64,000 nt of DNA from Cordilura impudica (GCA_963682025.1 OY821521.1:119079520-119143519), one strand, 5' to 3'. Shown: positions 45,677-58,336, numbered from the stretch's first letter. The notes: generated from the letters alone by a model not told the origin. Numbers and translations are program-made.

Positions 45677-47457
45677 TGTCTGTGAAGTTGGCATCTCAAA
45701 TTTTAGCATCTCACTAAAAACATGCAAATTTACTTGCATCCAGCATAGTTCTATAGTTCCTGCAATAGTTCTTCAATAGTTCTATTGATTTGACCTTAAA
45801 ATCGCGATTTAAAGATTTAAGGGTATGAGATGCCAACTTCGCAAAAAAAAATCTCAGCATCTCATCAGATTTTGAATATATACCCTTAGAAAAGTTGCAC
45901 CCAGCATAGTTCTATAGTCTCCGATGGTTTTAACAATAGTTCTGCTGATTCTGCCTTAAAATCGTTATTTGAACCTATGTGATGCTAACTTCGCAAAAAA
46001 AATCTCAGCATCTCATCAGATTTTGAATATATGACCTTAGAGAAGTTGCATCCAGCATAGTTCTATAGTCTCCGATGGTTTTAACAATAGTTCTGCTGAT
46101 TCTGCCTTAAAATCGCGATTTGAAGCATCAGCATCTCATCAGATTTTGAATATATGACCTTAGAGATGTTGCATACAAACAGGTACCCAGGGCGTTTTTA
46201 CCCCCCTTAATATCTGATTTCCAAAAGCTTTCCCCTTTAGTTAAAGTCATGCAGAGTCAGACAATGGACTACTGCCTAGGACAGCGCAATGTTAAAATAG
46301 TCAGTTTGTTTCATTGAAAGTAATCCAAGTATCAACCACCACTAGTTGCGTAATAGTCAGATATAAGTGCATTAAAATTTAGTTGAGTTGCCGGCAGGGT
46401 AGCAAGTGCAATCTAATACACACACACAGCACTCAGCATCAAGCAATACAAATTTCACGAACAATTTTGTCTTTTTCGTTTTTTGTTGTTTTTTCTTGCT
46501 TATACGACAAAGCAAAAGTATGCTTTTTTGGTACAGATTAGGGACCGAGATATTCAACTTAGATTTTATTGTTGTCTAACGTATGATTCCGTTTAAAAAA
46601 TAGTTTGCAGCTGTGAATTCAAAAGCACTTGAAGGTTTCGATTTTATGCAAAAGGCAATCGATCAGAGGCATTCTACAAAACGGACGTGCCGCAAGTGCC
46701 ATAGTTCTATAGAAGATCAAAAAGAATATGGATCACACATATTGATCAATACTTCCGTTTTGACGGACCTCCGTTACACCGTACGGAATGAAAGCCTTCG
46801 CCACACCCTCGATTCGGTTGCGCAAACCTTAGAAATCGGGGATAAAGTCTATCGACTGGGTGGTCTCGCAAAGTTTATTACAAATCACTATGTGGCTTAC
46901 GTAAAATCGGGTACGTTTTGGCACGAGTTTGACGATCTAGCTAGATCTAGAGGAACGGTTAGGTCGAGTAAAGAAGTTTCGCCTCATTTGTTGGTGTACA
47001 CGTACACAGGTAATAACGATTAATCCGATTTTGCCATAACACAATATCATACATAATACAAAAAAATCAAAAAAATACATATAACAAAAATTAAAAAAAA
47101 AGAAATACATAAAAAAAAAAATCAAAAAAAAAAACATGAAACACAAAATCAAAAAAAAAAATCAAATCGCGATTTTAAGGCAGAATCAGCAGAACTATTG
47201 TTAAACCCATCGGAGACTGTAGAACTATGCTGGGTGCAACTTTTCTAAGGGTATATATTCAAAATCTGATGAGATGCTGAGATTTTTTATGCGAAGTTGG
47301 CATCTCATACCTTTAAATCTTTAAATCGCGATTTTAAGGTCAAATCAATAGAACTATTGAAGAACTATTGCAGGAACTATAGAACTATGCTGGATGCAAG
47401 TAAATTTGCATGTTTTTAGTGAGATGCTAAAATTTGAGATGCCAACTTCACAGACAC
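45677..47457. mobile_element. Long-inverted-repeat (Mutator- or foldback-like) element with cargo ORF
   Basis: The outer ends TGTCTGTGAAGTTGGCATCT (45,677) and its inverse (to 47,456) are flanked by ATTGAATTCA on both sides (45,667-45,676 and 47,458-47,467). A 10-bp duplication fits Mutator-like elements. The arms contain a tandemly repeated unit of about 150-160 bp (around CCAGCATAGTTCTATAG): three units left, two right. A unique core (about 46,180-47,160) carries a plus-strand ORF. It inserted into the last codons of LINE X ORF2, which read through once the element is removed. Confidence 0.7.
46611..47023 (+). CDS. Ubiquitin-specific-protease-like C-terminal domain, transposon cargo
   Basis: The 136-codon ORF is open from an acceptor-like TTTGCAG (46,604-46,610); an ATG follows at 46,646, so it may be a 3' exon. 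Seen: a CxxC pair (residues 26-29), an ILINTSVLTD strand, VYRLGGLAKFITNHYVAYVK with a candidate catalytic His (92), and WHEFDDLAR with candidate Asp (107/108), ending SPHLLVYTYTG. This order is that of the second half of a C19 (UCH/USP) deubiquitinase. The catalytic Cys box, which lies in the first half of such domains, is absent, so activity alone is unlikely. No transposase motif is present. I infer capture or domestication of a protease exon by the element. Confidence 0.55.
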
Positions 47458-50236
47458 ATTGAATTCATTGTTTTTTACAAATTGTACCATATTTCTCCTA
47501 CATATACTCACATTTCTTTCTGTTTTTACATTATCTGGTAAGTGATTGTATAATTTAAGTCCTTTAAAGAATAGAGATCGTTGCATTGCTGTTGTTGTTA
47601 CCCTCGGTAGCCGGAAATTTTCAGAATTTCTAGGGTTGTACGGTTGGACTTCTCTCACATAATCAATTTGTTCAGTAAGGTGCGTTTCCAATTTTCATTT
47701 TCTGAATGAATTGCAGTGTGTTAAGTTCCAGTCTTTGTTGAATATTTAACCATTTCAGTGTGTCTAGCATTAGTTGAATTGGAGCATATATATTATATTT
47801 TAATATTGACCGCATAGCTTCATTTTGTAATTTTTGTAATCTTTCGATTTGTGTTGTTGAGCAGCAAGTGTATATGATTGTGGAGCCGAATTCAAAATGT
47901 GGTTTTATCATGGTGGTATACATATGTATTGCCGTTATTTGAGATATTTTATTTCTAACCCGTTTAAAAAATCCAATTTTTTTGCCAATTTTTTTACATA
48001 TATAATCAATGTGTTCTTTTAGGTTTAAGTCTTTATCGATTATAAAACCGAGGTATTTAATTTTATTTACTTTTTCTATTTCTTCATTATTAATTGTAAT
48101 TATTGATTCACTGTTTATATTTATTTCAAGTAGTTTAGTTTTGTTTTCATTAAGTTTTAATCTATTCATTTTAAGCCAATTATTTATGTTATTTAAGTCG
48201 TGCATTAGATTTGTTCTACATTGTTCATCTGTGTCACCTTTCGCGTAGATTAATGTGTCATCGGCATAAAGAATTATTTCGCATTTCTTTAGTATATTTG
48301 GCATATCATTTATGTATATTATAAATAATAGTGCGCCTAGAATAGAACCTTGAGGTACTCCGAATTCATTGTTTACTTCGTTTGATTTTGTACCATTAAC
48401 TTTTATTGTTTGCTTTCTATTTGTAAGATATGATTTAAACCAATTTAATTCAATTTCTCTGATGCCGTACATATATAGTTTTTGAATAAGTATATCTCTA
48501 TCAATGGTCTCAAATGCTCTTTTGAAATCCAAAAATATTGCCATTATTTTTTTCTTTCTATTTATATATTTCCATCTATTTATTACATAATTAACTGTTG
48601 TTTCGCATGAGAATTTTTTTCTAAATGCCGATTGATATTTTGAAAATAAATTATGTTGTTCCATATATGTTTCCAGTTGTTCCTTAACAATTTTTTCAAT
48701 AATTTTTTCACAAGTTTTCAGAGTGTTTATTGGACGAAATTCATCACATTTATTTGTTTTTGCGATTTTTTCTATTGGTGTTACCATTGAGTATTTCCAA
48801 CTATCCAGGAAAACTCCTGTTTCAAGTGATTTATTTATTATATCACGCATTGATTTTCCTATAATATTCCAGTTATCCATAATGAGCTTAATTGTAACAT
48901 TGTTGAAATCTGGTTTATTTTTCATATTCTTACAAATATTTTGAATTTCTTGGATTGTTATTGCACATAATCTAAATCTATTTATTATCACAGGTATATT
49001 GTTTATATATTGCACATTTTCTATTGTATTATTAATTGACTTAATACTATTAACAAAATAATTATTAAATTGGGTGGTTATTTGGTAGTTATCCTTATAT
49101 TCTATATCACTAAATATCACATTTTTTATCACAGCTTTATTTTTATTTAGGACTAAGTCTTTGATTTCTCTCCACATTTGTTTTTGGTCTTTGGCATTAT
49201 TTATTTTTTTATTAACGTAATTGTTCTTCTCTGTATCAATTTTGGTTTTATAAGTATTTCTAGCTATTTTATAACTACTCCACGCTATGTCTGTATTTTC
49301 TGTCTTAGCTATTTGATATTTAAGAACTTTATCCTTCTTTAAAATTTTTAGTTCTCTGTTAAACCATTTGTTAACTTTACTTTTTGTATTTATTACTTTT
49401 TTAATTGTATATTTCTTTATAGTATTTTCAATGGCTGAATCAAAATTATTAACTTTATTATTTAAATCATCGTTATCATTGCTTCTCAATATTGCTCTAA
49501 TTTCTTGATAAAAACGTGTTTTATTATATTTAAATATTTCAATTTCCTTTTTGCTCATTTCGTCTTGATTTTCAGTAACTACCTTGATTTTTATGTCTAT
49601 GGCTTCGTGATCTGCTATTTTATTAGAAATGTTGTTTACTACTGTTACATTTTCACTGTTTGTGATGATGTAGTCTATAATTCTTTTTGTACTTTCTGTT
49701 ATTCTCGTATAATCATTTACTAATTGTTTAAGTCCATTATCGTTAAAAACGCATTCAAGTCTTTTTTTATATGTATCTTCTTTACACCAGTCTATGTTGA
49801 AATCACATGCTATTATTATATCACATTGTGCTTCATATATTTCTTCCATTAATTTTTCAAATACTTGACAAAACTCTACTTCACTGCTGCTTGGTGATCT
49901 ATAGACCGCTATTATTACAAATTGTTTGTTCTTGATTGTCGCCATGTATGTACCTATCCAATAATTATAATCAGAAGACTTTTTCCCAATTGTTATAATA
50001 TTACATTGCTTTTTAAAATAAATAATAACTCCACCGGTCCTGTTTGAATTTGATACTGCAATATACTGATCATAATCTCTGAGTTGTATTTCTTTTTCTT
50101 CTATATCTCCAGTTAAATGTGTTTCTGTAAGAACTATAAAATCTGGATTTTGTTCATCGGCAATAATTTCTAGTTGATTGTAATTGTTAACTAGTCCACA
50201 TATATTTGTATAAATGCCGTATATTTGCTGTGGTTG
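47458..50236 (-). pseudogene. LINE X ORF2 (endonuclease and RT)
   Basis: The frame opens directly after the ORF1 stop (TAA 50,239-50,237) and in the same frame (QIYGIYTNICGLVNNYNQLE). The endonuclease shows VLTETHLT, then from 49,945 IIACDFNIDW (Cys where Gly is usual) and a KIADHEAIDI box. RT: DEFRPINTLKTCEKIIEKIV, YQSAFRKKFSCETTVNYV, AIFLDFKRAFETIDRDIL, EFGVPQGSILGALLFIIYIN and EIILYADDTLIYAKG. About 850 codons are open. A frame change at 47,672 precedes the tail (LTEQIDYVREVQPYNPRNSE), which is cut by the inverted-repeat element at 47,458 and ends after it (near 45,650). Little decay otherwise. Confidence 0.8.
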
Positions 50237-51396
50237 TTAAATTATCAACCCCAACCTCTTCTTTTTCATATTAAGTTTGTTTTTATAAACTGGACATTCT
50301 TTGTTTGATGTGACGTGATTTTCATCAAGTCCCATATTTAATTTCTTATTATCTCTAATACAATTAATACATTTATTTATTATTTCTTTTTCGCATTCCT
50401 TTGATCTGAGTTCCATGGCACTTATAACATGTTTCTTCATTTTTACATTCACTCGCTTTATGATTGTATCCTTGACATTTATAGCACATCAAAATATCAG
50501 TCCCATCAAATATTCTACATTTTTGCCACCCAATGTTTAATTTTTGTGCTGCCTTAATCTTTGTGTATGTTTCCTTGTCTACTATTATTTTACTATTATA
50601 AAATACTTTATTATATTTTTTAAATTCGTAGGATTTTACTACTTTCATTTCATGTTCTTGTAATTGTTGATTTTGTCTCTTTATTTTTTCTATAAGTTCA
50701 TCATCTGCATATTTAAATGACATGTCAGTTATAATTATTGACATATCATTTTCATTTGGCGCTTTTATTTCGTATGTTTCACCCATTTCATTTTCAATAG
50801 CATTTTTAATTTTATTTCTTTCTTCATCATTTTCACTTTGTATCACAATTGTACAATTTTTTCTATTTTCAATGTTTGTTATATTTAGGTTAACTGGATC
50901 TACCTGATTGTTTAGGTCCTCCTTTGTTTTTTCTATTTTTTGTTTTTCCTTTGGTTTTATTATAAGGGGAACTTGTTTTTTAACATCTGGCAACACCGTA
51001 TTTCTTTTAACTGTGTCAGCAAATGACAGTTTGTTTTGTTTATCATTATTTTCTTTAATAACTTTTTTTATCTCTTTACACATCTTTTCATTACTTTCTT
51101 CAATAGTGGTATAAATCTCTTTATTTTTACTTTCATATTCGCTTACAACATTGCAAAGTTTTTTTATTTCATCGACGTTTTTTTCACATATTTTTTGTGC
51201 ATTGTCTATTTTTTTAAGTCTCTTCATAACGTTTTTCTACTTTTCATTTTCATTTTCATTTTCAAGAATTTTAACCGAATATTGGTCAACACCCGCGCAC
51301 TTTACAGAACAGTGATACACCTTTTTGCACACACCAGCACAGCTAATTCCTGACTCTCCACGTATTGAGGCTTTACATTTGTGACACTCAGCCATG
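50237..51396 (-). pseudogene. LINE X ORF1, copy A
   Basis: It begins MAECHKCKASIRGESGIS with a PHD-like Cys/His finger. Relative to copy B, about 164 bp are lost through a TTTTCATTTTCATTTTC slip, removing FVRFMCGDCLQY and part of the coiled coil and changing frame. From 51,227 a lysine/glutamate-rich coiled coil runs into LSFADTVKRNTVLP, an RRM-like region and the zinc knuckle CYKCQGYNHKASEC. The second knuckle is disrupted by a frame change at about 50,400, shared with copy B. The end is KKRLGLII and TAA. Confidence 0.75.
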
Positions 51397-51420
51397 GCTA
51401 GGTCGGGTAATTAATTAAAT

Positions 51421-51813
51421 TTTTATTAACGAAATAAATGTTTTTTCTTTATTAAACTTATAAACAAGTTTAAACTTTTGTTTTATTTGTCGTTTTTTTA
51501 AAGTCCTATCTTTTTTAAACAACAATTTATATATTTTTTAGTTATTTTGCGGAGCTTCTTAAAATTTTGGTCTTTTCAAAAGTTGGCATCACTAATTTTG
51601 TTAATATTGCATGTTCTTTAAAATGTTTTACATATATGTACGTATGATTTTTGGTGTTACTACAAATTCTAATAGTGGGAAATCCCTTTTAACATGTGAA
51701 AAGCTTTAATTCTACATATTTCTCAAATATGGCAATATTTTAGCAGAAAATTGAGAGCGCTTTTAGAACATCTTTTGATATAACAATTCGTTGATAAGCG
51801 GACAAAACCAAAA
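51421..51813 (+). other. Non-coding stretch between LINE X and the hAT transposase
   Basis: AT-rich sequence with no ORF; either LINE X 5' UTR or hAT upstream region, probably both. It is repeated with few changes at 60,060-60,462. Confidence 0.5.
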
Positions 51814-54007
51814 ATGTCTTCGAAACAACGAAGTTTGAAAAGTTACTTTTCCAAAAAACATAATTGTGCAACTAACTAGCCCTTCAAATGGTGGCATACA
51901 AAAAAAGGCAGAATGTAGTTGGAAGTTCTGGATAATGATTTTAACTCTATCACTTCGGTCAGTACTCCGATTTTTGCACCCAGTACAAGCTCTCCGGCAT
52001 CTTCCAGCAGTACTACGACTCAAGCAACTTCCAGCAGTACTACGACTCTGGCATCTTCCAGCAGTACTTCAACTCTGTCATCCAATACAATGGCGAAACA
52101 TTCTAAGTTCTTGGCCAAATGGTTAAGGGATTTCCCGTGGATAATTCATAATGAACAAGTTGGCAAAGCTTTCTGTAAAACTTGTAAGAAATGCCAGCTT
52201 CAAGGCATTATGGCTACCAGAGGTACTGCCAACTTCCAGCGCTCGAATTTTGTTAGACACGAAAGTTCAGATGAACATAAAGCTGCTATGAATGCTCCTC
52301 GTCAAGCTGCTCAGTTAACAAACACTATAGAATAAATGACTAATCAAGTTTCAGAATCAGATATGATTTTATTTAGAACTGTCTGCATGATAAGCAAGGA
52401 AGAACTCGCTCAACGCAAGTTTAAACCATTGATGATGTTACAAATTGCTAATGGGGTGAAATTAAATCCTGAATATGTGAATATGCATCATAGGAAAGTT
52501 ACTTAAGTTGAATCAGCTCTATCGGACACGCTCTATGACCAGCTATTGGAGGATCTACAGAAAAGCCCAGTAATGTCCATTTGGATTGATGAGAGTACTG
52601 ATATTACTGTGACAAAGAAATTTATTATTTATGTCAAATATATAAAGGACTGCCAGCAACAAGTACGATTTTGGGCCAACTTGTCAATGGAAGGGATTCC
52701 CTGCGATGCTGATAATATTACGAAAACTTTACTGACGTTTTTGGAGAAAAACCGTGTTCCTATAACTAAAGTTGTGGGTTTGGGAACAGATGGCGCAGCA
52801 GTGATGATGGGGTCTAAAACTGGAGTTGGTGTTCAGCTGAAAAATGAAACGCCATTATTGATACACGCCCACTGCATTGCACACAAGCTGGCTCTTGCAG
52901 TGAGTCAAGCTACCGAAGAAGTGCCCAAGATAAGCAAGGTGCAATCAACAATCAACAGCCTTCATACATTCTTCAATTCATCTTGCAAGCATCATGATAA
53001 GCTGAAGGAAATGCAGGCCATTCTCCAACAGAAGCAGCTGACACTGAAGTACCAGCATAGTGTACGTTGGCTGTCGTTGGGCAAAGCTGTTGAAGCAATT
53101 CATGAAAGTTATGACAGCCTAGTTTTAGTGCTCACAGAAGAAGCTGCTACTTCAGACCCTAAAGCTTCTGGATTGCTAAAAGCAATTCAAGCTTATGACT
53201 TTATAAGAACAATATGTTTATTGAGGGACATCTTACAGCTTATTGATCGACTTTCCATGTGTTTTCAACAAATAACCTAAGTTTCAGCCTTTTGGTTGAT
53301 AGATTACAGGTCGTTTAGAGAAAATGGGCAAAGAGCCTGGAAAATATTTAACAGCATTTTTGAATGAGATGAAAGAAACAAATGGTTACTACAGAGACAT
53401 AAAAATTTCTTCCAATAACCTATCACAAAATAGTTTCCAGAAAGGAAAAGACGTTTTTTTATGCATACTGGTAAATAACCTCCATAAACGGTTTGACGAT
53501 GACACCATGGAAACATTTTTAAATTTCGACTTGGTAACTGCTCTTCCATCAAATAAATCTGTTGATGAAGCCATGGATAGTTTGATGATAATTTATTGCA
53601 ATAAAGAACTATACCCTATATATAGTAGCATTCTTCCTAAACAGGATAAGTTGCAGGATGAAAGGTATGAAGTAAAATTTATGTTAGAAAAATACAAGGC
53701 CAAAATGGACATGCAAAAATTTTGCAAGTTGATTTGCATGTCAAATGAGCTAGGATATGCTGAGGATGAGGAGTGTATGTATCCAGAGTACATGAAATTG
53801 TTAATCATTGCCTTAACTTTACCAGTCTCTACTGCAGCTTGCGAAAGAGTATTTTCATACCAAATCCGCATAAAGAGTGATAAGCGAGCCAGACTTGGTG
53901 ATAAACATGTGGAAATCCTTTCAAGGATTTCTTGCGAAGGCCCCGATTTTAATTTGAGTAAAGAAAATGGTGTTGTTCAATGTGACATGGTTTCGCTACT
54001 GCTGTAA
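51814..54007 (+). pseudogene. hAT transposase, copy A (BED finger, DDE, dimerisation domain)
   Basis: ATG 51,814 (MSSKQRSLKSYFSKKH) is followed by TAG at 51,877 in the same exon. The next ORF has three tandem Ser/Thr-rich 30-bp repeats and a BED-type zinc finger (FCKTCKKC, later HESSDEH). The catalytic part has IWIDESTDI with the first Asp, VGLGTDGAAVMMG with the second, HCIAHKLALAV, and CERVFSYQIRIKSDKRARLG with the Glu and the hATC dimerisation end. Stops at about 52,333, 52,504 and 53,278 and a frame change split it into four ORFs. All of these are also in copy B. Non-functional as read. Confidence 0.85.
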
Positions 54008-54252
54008 AAAAGTGGAAACAAAAAGTGAATGTATCACTGTCTTATTAACGCATATCACTGTTAAATGTATATACATACATATATAAATATCACTTTGTCA
54101 TGTTTAAACATAAATACGAGTAGTAATTAATTTAGTCAAAAAATTTATTTTGCTGTAGTTTTAAAAAATACCCTTTAGTTTATGAAAATACCCCTTAAAA
54201 TTTTAGGAGGGGGTGAAAATACCTTTTAATAATTCTGTACTGGCGAACACTG

Positions 54253-54260
54253 ATCCCGTA
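54253..54260 (+). repeat. Target-site duplication of the hAT element, right
   Basis: ATCCCGTA, matching 44,823-44,830. Confidence 0.85.
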
Positions 54261-56024
54261 GCTATATGTTTTATGTATACAATCTATATTGTGAAATTTC
54301 AGTAGTATGTTGTTGTAGATGCGGTGGCTTTATATGCATCAATTTCCTTTTAGTGGCGTTTATTACCAATCCATTGTCATGACACCATTTCGTAACAATA
54401 TTCAGCTGGTCTTGCATTATATTATTAGCAGAATTTATATTTTTATGTGTAACAATTATTGCTGTGTCGTCTGCATATGCAAATGTTGTACTATTGTTGA
54501 GTATATAAATCATTTCGTTTGCATATATTAAGTACAATATAGGTCCAAACTTTTATCCTTGTGGTACTCCCTGACTAGAAAAAATTTCTTCGCTTAGGTT
54601 ATTGTTGGTTTTAACCCTGTAGGACCGAAGATGAATATAATTTTTAAACCATTCTAAACAGCTTCCTCTTATTCCATTCCTTTCAAGAATTTCAATTAAT
54701 TTATTATGCTGTAATGTGTCGAACGCTTTGCTAAAATCAATAAACAGTAATAGGCAATGTTTTTTATCACTCACAATTTTGTTTATGAAATTTGAAAAAT
54801 TACCCAATAGTTTGTTTATGTTTTTGCCTTTTTGGAAACCAAACTGGCTGTTGCTTATTATATTATATTTTTCTTTTAATCTTCGAACAACAATCTCTTC
54901 TATAAATTTTTCAACCGATGAGAGAATTGAGATTGGCCTGTAGTTATTATAATCTGATTTGACTCCGGGATTTGTATATTGGTCGCACTATCGAGATTTT
55001 CAGCATGTTAGGCATGACCGATTCTTCCGAGCTTCTGTTTATCAGTGTGGTGAGAATTGGTGTAAGGACTTCTGCGTTATACTTCAGATCTTATTCCGTC
55101 TATGCCTGCACTTTTATTCGTATTATAGCTCCTTAAAATATTAAAGATTTCTTCCTCGTTTGTATTTCTGAGATAAATTGTGTTTTGAATTGGAGTTTGA
55201 ACAGTATTTGTTGTTTTTATATTACATTTGTGGATAATATTTTGTACACTTTCATTAAAATTTGTTGAAAAGTTTTTTAGAATTTGCTGTAGATTTTCAT
55301 TTTTAAAGTTTTTAAAAATGTTTCATCAATGCTGTTTTTTTACCGATTAGTTCATTAATTATTTCCCATGTAACTTTTATATTGTTTCTATTTTCTATAA
55401 ATTTTGTTCTATAGTAGATACTTTTGGCGTTTTTTAGTTTGGAATTCAAAAAGTTTCTAAATTGTTTATATTGAAATTCATATTTTCTATTATTTCTGTT
55501 GTTAATCCATTTTTTGTAAAGTTTATCCCTATCATCGCACCATTTTAATAATTCATCATTTATTCACTGATTTTGTGATCTTTTTTAATTTCTTTTGATT
55601 CTTCATAAATATTAACGAATGCTTCTTGTATTCACTTAAATAATTCATTAGCGTTTATATCTTGGTGAATTATGTTGTTCCACTTTGTTTCTTTAATTTT
55701 TTTGTTCACTTTTCTGTTGTTGATTATAGCACTCTGCACTGTGCTGGTTGGGGTTCCCTGGTTGTCTTCTTCTTCTAAGCTACAGAATATAGAGTAGTGG
55801 TCAGAGATATTTGTTTTTATTACGACTGCATGTGTGTGTGTTGTTGTGTTGTTGGCTCTTATAAACAGATGTTCTATACACGTTCTTGTTTTTTGTTTAT
55901 GTCTTCTCTGGTTATTTCATTTATAATACTTCCATTTGATAATAATGTGCTTAAGTATTTTGTTGTTATCATGTTTTGCTTTAATATATCGAAGTTCATA
56001 TCTCCAATTAGAATGGTTTCTTGT

Positions 56025-56796
56025 TATACCCTATACCACTATATGGTTTGGGTATAATGACTTTGTGCTGCTGTTTGTAACAACCAAAAATATTTGACCT
56101 AGACCCATCTTTAATTATACCGATCGAATCAGAATCATTTTTTGAGTTGATTTAACAATGTCCGTCCGTCCGTCCGTCCGTCTGTGTGTCCATGTAAAGC
56201 TTGTAATCAAACTGCAGGTCGCAAATATGAATACATTTTGATGAAATTTGGTATATAAGCTTTTATCGGCCATGGGATGAACGCTATTGAAATTGGTGAG
56301 AATCGGTCCATGTTCAGACCTAGCCCCCATACAAATTACCCCTATGAAATCGACATAAATTGCCATAAGATCCAAATTGTCATATAGATCTTACTCAAAT
56401 TGGGTTTATATGCGTTCATTACATCCATTAATGAGTAGTCCAAAAATGATCCCTTTGGCCCCATATAGGGCTGCTTCCCGATCTTCACTTAAATCTATTA
56501 AAAAACAAAAATGTTGCACTGATTCTTCTCAGATTTGGTTTGTATATATTTTTGCAAAATACAAGAGACTTTTCCAAACATGATCAGGATCGGTCCATTT
56601 TTGGACCTAGTCCCCATATAGATATAGCATCCGATATGAACTTTTGCATATCTGCAGCCAAAACAATTAATAAAAATCCCACTCAAATTTGGGTTTTGCT
56701 TATTTTCTATGTCCAGTTAGTTGGGCCTAAGAGATAGGGTTTCTAAACGCATGGTATAGGGTATCGTATAGTCGGTCTAGACCGACTATAATTTTC
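56025..56796. mobile_element. MITE with ATACCCTATACCA ends, copy 2
   Basis: It has the same ends and internal sequence as 29,486-30,220, including a longer TCCG tandem run at about 56,160-56,181. TTTCTTGT occurs on both sides (56,017-56,024 and 56,797-56,804), and excising one copy restores the LINE Y endonuclease frame. However, ACAAG(T/A)AAG is also the usual element end, so part of that match may belong to the element. Confidence 0.7.
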
Positions 56797-57329
56797 TTTC
56801 TTGTTTTTTGTTTACGTTGTTTAATGTTTCATCAATTTCTGATTTAAACTCTTCTATGTTTGCTGATGGAGGTCTATAAATTGATATAATAGATGACATT
56901 TTGTTGTTTGTAGATGACATTTTGTTGTTTAAATATACATCAATTTGCATTGCTTCAAATGATTTAGTGTGTAAATCGATTTTTGTAAAACAGTAATTAT
57001 CCCTTACATACACAGCTATCCCTCCTCCCCTGCACTCTCTGTTTATAAAGACAGCATTAAAACCTTGTATATTATATAAATTAATTTCATTATCTGTTAT
57101 ATTTGTTTCCACCAGTATTATAATGCTAAGTTTGTTTATTACTTTGTTTAGAGTTGTTAGAAGCGACGTAAAACCTGTGCGTAGTGAACGAATATTCATG
57201 TATGCTAACTTATAACTTAGATGCTTAATATTAATTTGATTAAAACAATCTAATGTTGGAATTGTTTCATTATTCATTGTATTTTTGTTAATAGAAAATT
57301 ATATAAAAGAGAAAGCTTTTTTTCTGTTT

Positions 57330-58336
57330 ATTGTGATATTGTTTCGATATCTGTAGCATTTTTGATGAGGATTGCTGATGAGTTTTCATTTCTTCATGCA
57401 AATATGTTTCCATTGTTGTACCAAACATATTTCCAATTAGTTTCTTTGGCCTTGGTTTTAGCTGACCAAAGTAGATGCGGGTTATAGGGTGTTAGTTCAT
57501 CGTTTATATATATAAAGTTTTTTTTCATTTTCCTTTATAATATTTGCTCCCACTCTATGCCTTTCGATCTTATTCATAAGCTCTCTTTTTTATTTACTGA
57601 AGAGAACTTAACAATAACTTTGCCTTCTTTTTTTTCAAACGATATGCGTTTATAATGTCATTATCTATTATCTCCACATTTAACGACGTAGCATTATTTT
57701 TAACATCATTAGCATGCATTGTATTATCAGGTATGTTCTTTATTTCAATATTTCTGCTTAATAATTGTTGCTCAAATTTGTTTATGCGTATATCCATGTT
57801 GTTTATTTGTTTTTCTCTTTGTCCCTTTCGTTCAGTTCAGTGACCTGTGTTGATAATGTTGACAATGTATTAGTTATTGTTGCTAATGTATTTTTTAAAT
57901 CATCTTGCATTGTATTCATATTTGTTGCTATCTGTTCTACTGCAGTTTTTATTTGTTTCATATTTGTATTAAGCTCTATGACTTCGGCTTGAACCAAGCA
58001 TATTTAAGTGGTTAGAGTGTTTAACTATAAAGCCTCTTTGAAACGTTTACTCTGTTCATTTTCTCCAGTATCATCTCCTCTTTGTTGTTTTTGTTTACCT
58101 TGATCATCATATATCATTAATTGGTAGAGGTTATTGGGGGACTTGGAGCGTGTTGTACAATTTTTGCATATCCAATTGGCTTTACTCTGTCTATCCATGT
58201 TGGCATATTCACGTTCTCTTACCGATGAACAGGGGAAGAAGTGGTAGGGTAAGTTGCATTTAGAGCATTTTACATATGTTTTTATTTTTATGACAAAAGT
58301 GCAGTCATTGCATAAATTTTTTTGCTTTGATGACAT
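57330..58336 (-). pseudogene. LINE Y ORF1 (PHD finger, coiled coil, RRM-like)
   Basis: It starts at ATG 58,336 (MSSKQKNLCNDCTFV) with a Cys/His PHD-like finger (CSKCNLPYHFFPC, then WICKNC). Two in-frame stops lie near 58,025 and 57,995, before a coiled coil (ELNTNMKQIKTAVEQIATNM). A frame change follows, then RIN KFEQQLLSRNIEIKNIPD, typical of LINE ORF1 RRM-like starts. The C-terminal domain (YINDELTPYNPHLL) reaches about 57,330. The protein would bind LINE RNA as a trimer. Confidence 0.7.

Larger units (their letters stand above)
45566..51420 (-). mobile_element. LINE X, near full length, inserted in hAT and hit by an inverted-repeat element
   Basis: On the minus strand it has ORF1 from about 51,396, ORF2 to 47,4xx, and (after removal of the inverted-repeat insertion) a short 3' UTR ending in (TAAAC)n at about 45,590-45,566. 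The borders with hAT are approximate; the 5' UTR could extend toward 51,800. Diverged copies lie at 18,430-19,781 and 20,540-20,930, and a duplicated copy at 58,650-60,060. Confidence 0.75.
44831..54252 (+). mobile_element. hAT transposon, copy A, carrying LINE X
   Basis: Terminal inverted repeats are CAGGGTTCGCCA at the left and CAGTGTTCGCCA (inverse of TGGCGAACACTG) at the right, one mismatch in 12. The transposase gene (51,814-54,007) is near the right end. LINE X (about 45,566-51,420) separates the left 0.73 kb from the rest, so the element itself is about 3.6 kb. It inserted into LINE Y after that LINE had inserted into the gypsy element. Confidence 0.8.
54253..57277 (-). pseudogene. LINE Y ORF2 (endonuclease and RT), 5' and central part
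   Basis: From 57,277 the endonuclease opens (LSYKLAYMNIRSLRTGFTSL, IILVETNITD, NRECRGGGIAVYV). It is split by a MITE (56,025-56,796), and resumes ETILIGDMNFDILKQ and later NISDHYSIF. After a decayed linker (about 55,760-55,150) the RT follows: KSAGIDGI, NYRPISILSSVEKFIEEIVV, LLFIDFSKAFDTLQHNKLIE, FSSQGVPQG followed by an in-frame TAA (54,555-54,553), then GPILYLIYANEM and TFAYADDTAIIV. It leads at 54,260 into the hAT. The TAA after PQG also occurs in the duplicated copy. Confidence 0.8.

Noticed and set aside
52013..52126. Plus ORF with PAVLRL repeats overlapping the hAT N-terminus (51,866-52,126)
   Set aside because: Out-of-frame reading of the Ser/Thr tandem repeats of the transposase.
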